Position numbers and translations under genes: made by a program. Of a stretch of 64,000 nucleotides of DNA, positions 45,131 through 64,000 are shown one piece after another. Every line of letters begins with the position of its first letter. Positions within the stretch are counted from its first letter, which is position 1. Origin of the DNA: Gadus chalcogrammus. Taxonomy: Eukaryota > Chordata > Actinopteri > Gadiformes > Gadidae. Where the stretch lies: contig NC_079418.1 in NCBI RefSeq assembly GCF_026213295.1, forward strand, positions 6,495,479-6,559,478. Reading direction: 5' to 3'. The notes below the pieces were generated by a model, which saw nothing but the letters and a program-made list of their open reading frames with translations, was not told where the DNA came from and did not search any database.

Positions 45131-45254
45131 GCCGCGTGCATCGACGTCGCGTTCGGACCGGTAACCAAGGAACAGGGCACCGTAGTAGAAGAAGAAGAAG
45201 AAGAGAGAATCCAACCGTCTAAATAAAAAGGAAGTAAAGCGAAAAAAAGGAAAC

Positions 45255-55318
<10,064 letters not shown>

Positions 55319-57110
55319 TGAGGGTCTCCTTGACCGCCTGGGGGGGAGGGGGTGACACCCTGTGACACCCACACCCCAACAACCCGACACCCAACCCCTG
55401 TCCTGTCCTTAGGACCCTTCCCTGACCCTCCTCGTCCAGTATCGTCATCCCCTTCCTCCTTTTCCTCCTCCCCACACTATACCTCAACCCTTCCCTCCTC
55501 CTTCTCCCCCTCACATTATACCTCACCCCTCGCCGCCTCCTCCTCCTCCTCCTACTATACCTCACTCCTTCCTGACTCTCCTCCTCCTCATCCAGCATCA
55601 TACCCTCCCACTCCTCCCCCTCTTCCTCCTCCTCCCCCTCCACACTATACCTCACCCTCCCCTGACCCCCTTCTACACATTGGAGCTTAACTCATTTCAG
55701 GAAGTGAAGGAGAGGGAGGGGGAGGGAGAAGAGGGAAAAGAACATAACATAATTTAGTAGATGTGTAAAACAAAAACAGGGGTATGAGTAATATCGGTTA
55801 GGTTAAAAAAAAATAAACACTTATGACAACAACGAATAAAAACAAAAAAATGAAAACTTAACCGCCCCAAAAAATAAAATGGTCGCCCCGAAGACTCATC
55901 CACACCCCTGGGAACGGTGATTTAAAATGGCAGCCGTCAACACTAGCTTTCTCCGCTTTCTGCTTCGCTTTAGAGTTTGTCATTTACAGGATGAGTAGCA
56001 TAGAGTAACCCACGAAAAAATATATTTATTCTACTGTAAATGGAGGTCTTCCACAGGGGCTACGAGACACCGTTCATTTCTAACTGTAAATCAATATTTC
56101 ACCACTGTGTAGAGAGCCGTCTTTATAACGATATATATATAAATATATATATCTTTTTATTTTTGGGAGTGTAAAAATGCAGTAGTTGCAGACTTTTTGG
56201 GTCTTTTCCAAACCATGTTGTAACCGGTTTTCTTATGTACGCAAGCTTTAGCAGTCTGAGACGTGTATATACGTGTATATATATCTAATATATATATAGA
56301 TGTATACTCTGTGATTTGAAGATGGGGGGGAAAAACACAATATTTTGGCGGTACGCTGGGATCGAATGAGGAAATGGCTTCACTCCAGGGAACTTTTTAA
56401 CTTAATTTAAATTTTTCCATCTTTTTTTTGTGTCTTTTATGTCTTGATCGAGGGAAGAATCGAGGTTGGGGGAGGGACGGGAAATCTTTATAGTATGCTT
56501 TTTTTTTTCTTTTTTTTTCTTTTCTTTTTCTCTTTTAATGATTTTAAATGTGGTATCAGGGGCTTTAAAAAAAAAAAAGACGGTTGATTCGTGTTTTTTC
56601 TTCTTTAAAACGGATGTTCTTTGTCGGTTGGTCTTTATCCGTTTCACCTTGAATGTAGACACGTGCGATCGGCACATCGGGAAATCGGACGATCTTTGAC
56701 CCGCGGAAACGAATACCTTAAAACTAAAATCCGATATGTTGGTCCGACGAGGGGCACGTCCGACGTGGTGGGGGGGAGGGGTCACCTTTCTGATAAACTC
56801 GGTTTTTTTGTTATTGTCTGCCATTTCAATGTGGCTGGGTTATAAATTTTATATTTATGCAGTTGTACATTTTGTTTATCCAGAACAGTTTAACATATAA
56901 GTACAATACCAAAGTCGCTGGGGGGAATAGCGTTGAGGGTGGAGTTTTTTGTCAGAAGCAAACGCAGTACTCGGTGTTATTTTGATCTCGATGTTTAAGT
57001 GCTAAAAAGTCAATGTCTGACATCCTTCATGGTTCAGGAGCTCATCCCCTCTTGTCATTTATTTAATCAGAGTAAGAAACAAAAGTGAAATAAAATAAAA
57101 AGACAAAACT
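55319..57110 (+). other. atp1b1: atp1b1 3'UTR
   Basis: About 1.8 kb with no competing gene. Pyrimidine-rich at first (55440-55680), then AT-rich with T-runs and GTATATATAT-type blocks near 56120 and 56270. Overlapping poly(A) signals AATAAA at 57089-57094 and 57094-57099, followed by a GT-rich stretch, mark the likely 3' end. Confidence 0.7.
57089..57099 (+). terminator. atp1b1: atp1b1 poly(A) signals
   Basis: Two overlapping AATAAA hexamers with TGTCTCGTCTGCACG downstream. Confidence 0.65.
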
Positions 57111-57149
57111 AACTGTCTCGTCTGCACGTTTCGTTATTCACATTTAGTT

Positions 57150-57440
57150 TCACCACCATAGCGTCATTGTAATCGTTAGCCTCATAGCATACTCAATATA
57201 GTTAGCCTCATCCTTATAGTTGGCCTCACATCATCATTTATATCGTTGGCCTCATAGCATAATCTATTTTGTTAGCCTCGTAGCATAATCCATTTCGTTC
57301 ACCTCGTAGCATAATTTATATCGTTAGCATAATTTATATCGTTGGCCGCAGAGCATCATTGATATCGTTAGCCTCATAGCATCATCGATATCATTGGCCT
57401 CATAGCATCATTGGTATTGTTAGCCTCATAGCAATTGCCT
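57150..57440. repeat. 26-bp minisatellite, locus 3
   Basis: About ten units of GTTAGCCTCATAGCATAAT-(N)-ATATC, the reverse complement of the unit at 9201 and 28096. Begins about 40 bp after the atp1b1 transcript end. Confidence 0.85.
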
Positions 57441-57609
57441 TAGTCATATTTTTGCCAAATTGTTATATTTAACCTAACTACTCTCCTAGCTACGCTGATT
57501 CACTATCTCATTGGCTATATCCGAAGCCAATCAGTTATTTTTGCATTCCATAATCACTGCCTAGGGCATTTATTTGACTTAAGATTAACCCTTAAAATAT
57601 GACTGTCAA

Positions 57610-57815
57610 TTTTGATTTACAGTTACATTGAGGGCTATTTAGCAGATGCTTTTATCCATAGTGACTTACAATAAATCCATTTGTCAGAAGAAAGAGAAAA
57701 AATATATATCTGTGGGTACAGTAAGGATGATCATAGAAACAAGTGCCAAGCACTAACTATCACTAGGTTAACCCATTCCCCGTATACAACAAAGATACTT
57801 AGGATAAGATTAAGT
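57610..57815 (-). repeat. SINE family B copy
   Basis: Reads in reverse as the copy at 37850: ATTTAGCAGATGCTTTTATC, GTACAGTAAGGATGATCATA, CACTAGGTTAACCCATTCCC. Confidence 0.75.
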
Positions 57816-58071
57816 TATATTTTTAAGGGCTTTTTTTATTCTTATATTATATTTAAAATTTGTTCTTAAGTCTTTTCATTCATATATTCACAGGTGGCCG
57901 TTTTTTTGAAGAGGGTAAAGTTATAGATACTGCGACAAATCATGTTCTCTAGATAATTGAGGCGATAACATACATCTCAGTGGACACGGCCACTTGTGAT
58001 GTCACTAAGATACAGGAAAAGGGCGGAGTTTCAAATGGCTAATCACACTCACACCTGGTGACGTAATATAA

Positions 58072-58312
58072 TTACATTCAGGGGATTTTGCTGATGCTTT
58101 TATCCAAAGCGACTTACAATCATTTCATACACACATTCACAAACCGACGGCGGAGTAGACCCCTCAGGGCGATGCTCAGCTGGTCAGGAGCAGTCAGGGT
58201 GAGGCGTCTTGCTCAGGGACACCTCGACACTCAGCTAGGGGGAGCCGGGATCCAATCAGCAAGCTTACAGTCACAACTCGCCCACCTCCTGAGCTACTGT
58301 AGCCACAGCACC
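58072..58312 (-). repeat. SINE family A, near-complete copy
   Basis: Reverse-oriented: tail GATGCTTTTATCCAAAGCGAC at the left, then GACCCCTCAGGGCGA, CAGGAGCAGTCAGGGTGAGG, CTCAGGGACACCTCGACAC and the tRNA-like head GCCCACCTCCTGAGCTAC at the right. Confidence 0.72.
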
Positions 58313-58554
58313 CCTTTAAGTGCTGTCCTCATGTCATAAACGTTGTGGCTCGTTTTCTGTTGTTCTGACCGGTAGCAGTTCTAAGCTGGGACTGACCCAG
58401 GGGAACGCAGAAGCAAGCGTTTCTCCTTTTCTCTGACCTTTGTCCTTCGATCTTTCTCCACATGGTGAGAGAGGTAAGCTTCCTCTCTGGAGTGAAGGAG
58501 AAGTTCGATGACGAGATGTTTTTCAGTTGCCAGGCGATTCAGGTTCCTGTTTGA

Positions 58555-58800
58555 GGGAGGGAGAGAGGGAGGGAGAGAAAGGAAGGGGTGGGGAGAGAGA
58601 GGGGAAGGGGAGAGACTGAAAGAGTTGATTGATTTTATTTGCAGCACTCTGTCATACATTAAAATACATAAATAGTAAGGGATGACATGATAAAGCCTGA
58701 ATGCTTATTTCCATTGTGGTCCATAGGGAGAGAGAGAAGGGGGGGGGGCAGTGAGAGGGGGAGAGAGAACAAGAGAGAGGGAGAGAGAGAGAGTGTCTCG
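58555..58800. repeat. GA-rich simple repeats
   Basis: GGGAGAGA-type tracts at 58557-58617 and 58725-58795. Confidence 0.85.
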
Positions 58801-58822
58801 ATGACAGATTGGCTACAGGTGT

Positions 58823-59329
58823 GTGCGTGTGTGTTGCCCTTCCTACAAAGGACTCTATATTGCCAGACATGACAGACTGGTGGACCTCATCGCTGCCCAG
58901 ATCCCCTGTGCTCCTCAGGAACAACTATACAAACATACCTCTGTCAAGTCCCACTGGTTTAACACATCCACAAACTGCTTTTCAGGAATTCCCAACACAC
59001 CAGACATCATTTGCATATCACAAGAGGAAAAAATAGTCAGACTCTTTGAAGTAGCCTGTGCCTTTGACCTGTTCATGGAGGAATCCTATTGTACAAAAAA
59101 ACTGAAATACCATCCTCTAACATCTGCCATTGAAAGCTGTGGCTATAAATGTGTCCTCATTGTTCTTGTCTTTGGCAGTCTAGGCCATGTGCATAGGCTG
59201 GTGGTCAGTGGACTTAACATCAGTGGACTAAGTAAAAGAAGGGCCAGACAGCTAGCTAAGTACTGCTCAATATCAGCTGTTATAGGGAGCATGTTCATCT
59301 GGAAAAGGAGATGTTTCCTGTACCCTTAA
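58823..59329 (+). pseudogene. non-LTR retrotransposon fragment, restriction-like endonuclease end
   Basis: 168-codon open frame ending in TAA. Blocks: ARHDRLVDLIAAQ, NTPDIICISQEEKIVRLFEV, KKLKYHPLTSAIESCGYKC and LIVLVFGSLGHVHRLVV, ending IWKRRCFLYP. The R-H-D, P-D, E and K-x-K-Y order resembles the C-terminal restriction-like endonuclease of R2/R4-type non-LTR elements (Rex6 is the fish example), which nicks the target. The family assignment is tentative. Everything 5' of this domain is missing, as in typical 5'-truncated inserts. A possible AATAAA lies at about 59424. Confidence 0.5.
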
Positions 59330-59479
59330 TGTTCCCATAACAAGATGTTTGTTGGTCAAATAGTTGTTGGATAATTCATCACATTTGGTTCCTAAAATGA
59401 TATTAACTTGTAATGTGGAATCAAATAAAGTACATAAAATGTGTGTTCACACTGTTTGTCTGTGTGACTGTGTGTTCAC

Positions 59480-59850
59480 ACTTGCCTCCCCCATCATCAC
59501 CTCCATCACCACCACCTCAGAACCACCTCCAGCACCACCACCACCAACTCACCACCACCGTCACCTCAACCTCCGTCATTATCAACCCCCACCATCACCT
59601 CCCCACCACCATCACCTCCACCTCCATCACCACACCTAACCACCACCATCACCTCCACTTCCATCTTCATCAACCACCACCACCTCCACTTCCATCACCA
59701 CCACCTAACCACCACCATCACCTCCACTTCCATCTTCATCAACCACCACCACCCCCACCGCCATCACCTCCACCTCCGTTATCATCAACCACCACCACCA
59801 CCATCACCTCCACCTCCATCATCATCAACCACCACTACCACTACCACAAA
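59480..59850. repeat. (CCA/CACCAT)n trinucleotide repeat
   Basis: About 370 bp of CACCACCATCACCTCCACC units. His/Pro-rich frames are artefacts. Confidence 0.95.
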
Positions 59851-61191
59851 AATGTAAGAGGTAACACTATAGTTTTTTATTGGTTCGATGACTTCACAAG
59901 GGCATGAAAAAAAACAAAAGGGGTAACACTGTCGTTCCTTTTCATCGTTATTAGAAAAAACATAAGGGGTAACACTGTTGTTTTTTAATGGTCATCGTTT
60001 AAAAAGAGATAGGGGGTAACACTGTCGTTGTTTAAGATAAGATAAGATATAACTTTATTAATCCCCCGTAGGAGAAATTTGTTTGTTGCAGCAGCAGTGG
60101 AAGGACACAGGACAAAATAACAATGTAATAAATACAATAAATAAATACAAAGTGCTAATGCATAAGTAGACGCTTATAGTGACAAAACAAGACAAACAGA
60201 ACCAACATCAAGATGGGTGATGCATATACACATATATACGCATACCTAAACACACACACATGCATATGCAAACACATAGACATACACAAACACAATCATC
60301 ATCAGGCACTGTTGAACAGCCTAATGGCTGCCGGCACAAAGGAGCACCTGAAGTTGGTCATTATTAAAAAAAGAAAGGGTCAACAGTGTAAAAAACGTAC
60401 ACTTTTTATTATTGGTCATTAAGAAAAACATAAGGGGTCACACTGTCGTTTTTTATCAGTTTTCATGAATGAAAACAAAACCTAAAGGGTGACACCGTCA
60501 TTTTTCATCTGTCGTCTTGGGAAAAAAAACAAGGATAACGCTGTCGTTCTTTATCGTTCTTTTTTTAAAAAAACATGAGGGGTAACACTTGTTTTTTTAT
60601 CAGTCGTCATGAACGAAAAACATAAAGGGTAACAGTGTGGTTTTTTATTGGTCTTTTTTTTTGGTCTATTATTTATTGGTCATTTATGGATTCTTTATCG
60701 GCCGTCATGAATTTTTTTAAGGGGTAACACTATCGTTTTTTATTGGTGGTCGACTGATCGTTAAGAAAAGCATACGGGTCGTCAAGGAAAAAAACATAAG
60801 GGGAAACACTGTCGTATTTTAATGGTCATCGTTTAAAAAGAGATAGGGGTAACGCTGTAGTTTTTTATTGGTCATTGTTAAAAAAAGAAAATAAGGGTAG
60901 CCAGTTTAAAAATCTGACACTTTCGATTGTTGGTCATTAAGAAAAACATAAGGGGTCACACTGTCGTTTTTCATGAATGAAAAGAACGTTCTTTAACTGT
61001 CTTTTTTTTTAAAACATGAGGGGTAACACTGCAGTTTTTCTTCGGTCGTCATGAAAAAAAACAAGTGGTAACACTGCCGTTCTTTATCGGTCGTAATAAA
61101 AAAGAACATTAGCGGTAACACTGTTTTTTATCGGTCGTCATTGAAAAAAAATAAGGGGTAACACTATCGTTTTTTATTAGTGGTCGTTAGG
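59850..61191. repeat. degenerate satellite, left part
   Basis: About 20 diverged units of roughly 45-65 bp, core ACATAAGGGGTAACACTGTC then GTTTTTTATTGGTCGTCAT. Interrupted by a retroelement tail at 60029-60352. The array resumes after 63979, beyond the LINE. Confidence 0.85.
60029..60352 (-). mobile_element. LINE 3'-end fragment in the satellite
   Basis: Begins AAGATAAGATAAGATATAAC then TTTATTAATCCCCCGTAGGA, a common teleost LINE 3' end in reverse, and runs to GGCACAAAGGAGCACCTGAAG. 5'-truncated, non-coding. Confidence 0.6.
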
Positions 61192-63978
61192 CAAGGCAAG
61201 GCAAGGCAACTTTATTTATATAGCACTTTTCATACACAAGGCAGACTCAAAGTGCTTCACATATAAACATTGTCATACAATAAAATTAAATAATAGATAA
61301 GTAAAAGAAAACATATGCAAAGAAATGAGTAAAATAGAAAGTGTATTTAACATCAGATCAACAGTCTCTCTGGTATCCGCGTTGGGACTCCAACCCGACC
61401 TAAAGGAACTTGGTACTTTCTCTGGGACTCCAACCCGGATTCTAGTAACTCTAACCACAAACCAAAGGCCTTATTCTGGGACTCCAACCCAGACAGACGT
61501 CAGGACTCTAACCCAGGCAGAACTCAGGTCTTTCTCTGGGACTCCAACCCGACCTAAGGAACATGGTCCTTTCTCTGGGACTCCAACCCAGATTCTAGGA
61601 CTCTAACCCAGACAGAAATTGGGTCTCAAACCCTTATCCTTCTCTCTGGTATCAGATCATGTATCTTTCTGGTAAAAATAGAAAATAAAGGGAAAGTTAT
61701 AAAGACATTTTAGTCAAATAAAGGCAAAGTAAATACAAGTATATTTAAGATTTAGCAGAAAGCTAAAGCAAACATAAAAGTCTTCAATCTTGTTTTAAAG
61801 GTCCTCAGAGTTGGGGCAAGTCTTAAATCCTCAGGGAGTTTATTCCAGCTATTTGTTGCATAGTAACTAAATCCTGCCTTCCCATGTTTCGTGTTGACTC
61901 TGGGGATGATTAACAGATTGGTCTCAGAAGATCTTAGTGTTCTAGAAGGCTTATATAGTGGAAGCATATCAGTTAAATATTTTGGGCCTAAACCCTGTAG
62001 GGATTTATAGGTTAGCAACATGATTTTAAAATCAATTCTCTGACCTACAGGAAGCCAATGTAACGATTTAAGAATTGGTGTAATGTGTTCACATTTTTTG
62101 GTCTTTGTTAAAACTCTAGCCGCAGCATTCTGAACACGCTGAAGCTTCCTTAGAGTTTGTTTTGGGAGACCTGTAAGGAGACCATTGCCGTAATCAAGCT
62201 TACTAGTGATAAAGGCATGTACAAGTTTTTCTAAGTCTTCGGTGGACATGAGCCCTCATGAGGACATATGCCGTCTTGCTAAATTTTTTAGGTGATAATA
62301 TGCAGATTTTGTAACTGATTTGATTGACTGTCGAAATGTAAATCAGAATCCATGATAACCCCTAGATTTCGTGCTTTGATTGAGATTTTCAGGGACAGAG
62401 AGTGAAGGTGTTGGGTTACTTTAAGCCTTTCCGTTTTAGCACCAAATACAATTATCTCTGTTTTGTCCTCATTTAGCTGAAGGAAATTTCGGCACATCCA
62501 GTCTTTCATTTGCTCAATGCACTGGCACAGCAGATCTATGGGCCGATAGTCATTTGGTTATTGCGATACATAGATTTGCTTGTCATCAGCATAGCAATGA
62601 TGGTCAATATTGTTATGTTGCATGATTTGCCCTAGTGGGAGCATGTAGATGTTGAATAAAGAGGGTCCTAGGATCGAACCTTGTGGGACTCCACACATCA
62701 CGTTGGTTGAATCTGATACAAAGTCGCCAATGTACGAAGTAGTTCCTATTTTGTAGGTAGGATCTGAACCAATTTAAGACTGTGCCTGAAAGCCCCACCC
62801 AGTTTTCTAACCTGTCCAAAATAATTGTATGGTCTACAGTGTTGAATGCAGCACTGAGGTCTAGTAGCATAAGTATTGAAGTTTTGCCAGAGTATGTGTT
62901 AAGACGGATGTCGTTTACAACTCTAATGAGGGCTGTCTCAGTTCAGTGCAGAGGTCGAAATCCTGATTGGAAGGTGTCATAACAACCAGTTGATGCCAGG
63001 AAGTGATGAAGTTGCTGGAGGAAAACTTTCTCAATGATTTTACTTATGAAGTGTAGATTTGATATTGGTCTGTAGTTGTTAAAAATAGAGGTATCTAGGC
63101 TCCGCTTTTTTAAAAGGGGTTTAATAACTCCAGTTTTCCAGGCTTTTGGGAAGGTCCCTGACTGGAGAGAGTTGTTAACTATCTGCAATATGTCTATTGC
63201 TAGGCAGTCAAAAACATTCTTAAAGAGGTTGGTAGGTAAAGACTCAAGGCAACAGGTGGATGGCTTTAGTTGTGTCACAGTTTCCACAAGAGTTTTAGAG
63301 TCTATAACATTAAAGCATGCCATCCCTGCCACGTTACTTTTGCCTGAACAGGGTGGTAGTCCAACATTTTTGTTTGAAGTGGAGATATTGATGGCGTGTC
63401 TGATGCCTTCAATTTTATCAGTATAAAAAGCTGCAAACTCATTGCATTTCTGTGTGGAATGGAGATCAGGTGGAATTTGTGTTGGGGGGTTGGTCAGTCT
63501 GTCAACAGTTGCAAATAGGGTTTTTGCATTATTAGTATTGGTTTTAATGATATTGGAGAAAAATGTTTCTCTAGCACTTTTTAAGTCTAAATTTAGCCAA
63601 AATGGTAAAAAGGTTTTTTGCACACTTGTCATTCAAATCATCAGTATGAAAATTGAAGTCACCAGTTATAACTAGACAGTCAAAGTCTGTGGAGATGCAA
63701 GACAATAATTCTGTGAAGTCATCGAAAAAAAATTGCAGAGTATGTGGGTGGCAATGGTGGTAATAAAATCATTAACTAAAGATTATTTGTTATTAAAAGA
63801 CCTAACATTAAGTAGACCCATCCTTATGGTGTTGTTGAGGCTTTAAGGTTGTTTTTGGTTTGGAGGCAATATGTATGAGATTTGTGAGGTTAGCAGTGTG
63901 TCTAAGTTTCCCTTTGTTTACTCTCTTAGTGGTTACAGCAGGAATGCAAAAGTTACCATGTTTTGACGTGGGCAACCT
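61192..63978 (-). mobile_element. L2-like LINE inserted in the satellite
   Basis: Minus-strand non-LTR element. The 3' tail at the left is (GGCAA)n next to CTTTATTTATATAGCAC. Then a 3' region with about six GGGACTCCAACCC units (61380-61600). Coding blocks going 5'-wards: LHWLPVGQRIDFKIMLLTYK (61752-62249), LQLNEDKTEIIVFG (62288-62509), LLDLSAAFNTVDHTIILDRL (62613-62870), FNNYRPISNLHFISKIIEKV and linker (62943-63632), endonuclease fragment LLSCISTDFDCLVI near 63690 and an upstream piece at 63808-63978. At least four frame breaks, and most of the endonuclease is deleted, so it is dead. The flanks on both sides are satellite. Confidence 0.8.
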
Positions 63979-64000
63979 TGTTAAGAAAAACATAAGGGTT
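63979..64000. repeat. degenerate satellite, right part
   Basis: TAAGAAAAACATAAGGGTT at the window edge matches the satellite unit left of the LINE (TTAAGAAAAACATAAGGGG near 60419 and 60949). Confidence 0.65.

Overview
The window looks like nuclear DNA of a ray-finned (teleost) fish. It has vertebrate split genes with GT/AG introns, fish-type LINEs (Rex1-like and L2-like), tRNA-derived SINEs, hAT/Harbinger/TTAA-flanked DNA transposons and an extreme load of AC/GT, AG/CT and CAGA microsatellites. The microsatellite density and an LTR element whose integrase lies upstream of the reverse transcriptase position (the arrangement described for Gmr1 of Atlantic cod) make a codfish-like (gadiform) source plausible. 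That is inference, not proof.

Two protein-coding genes are firmly recognisable, both on the + strand. At the left, the last two exons of mpc2 (mitochondrial pyruvate carrier 2) lie at 2284-2395 and 3875-3941; the earlier exons are upstream of the window. On the right is a complete six-exon gene for the Na+/K+-ATPase beta-1 subunit (atp1b1; CDS 45255-55318, 300 residues, 3'UTR to about 57110). MPC2 and ATP1B1 are both in human 1q24, so the linkage is probably ancestral. Two short minus-strand exon-like segments (21799-21867 and 41221-41348) could be pieces of unidentified genes.

Layout: 1-4.3 kb mpc2 3' end among microsatellites; 4.5-6.2 kb a large inverted-repeat element; 6.4-9.3 kb SINE, duplicated segments, a (AC)n block and telomere-like G-rich repeats; 9.4-21.1 kb a nested stack of retrotransposons (a Rex1-like LINE holds an L2-like LINE, which holds a second Rex1-like LINE, which holds an LTR element; a hAT-like element also sits in the outer LINE); 21.3-25 kb small DNA transposons (TTAA fold-back element, Harbinger with a Myb-like gene); 25.3-44.9 kb almost only minisatellites and microsatellites with one 100-N assembly gap; 44.9-57.1 kb atp1b1, with three nested DNA transposons in intron 5; 57.1-64 kb SINEs, a restriction-like-endonuclease fragment of a non-LTR element, a degenerate satellite, and an L2-like LINE inserted into that satellite.

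The most unusual object is the LTR element at 12791-16936. It has a full 5' LTR, a tRNA-Pro-type primer site, one uninterrupted 1150-codon Gag-protease-integrase frame, a perfect 77-bp palindrome where the reverse transcriptase should begin, only 12 bp of the 3' LTR, and an intact 5-bp target duplication. The aberrant cDNA therefore probably formed before integration. I see no evidence of a novel defence or metabolic system; what is new here is structural.
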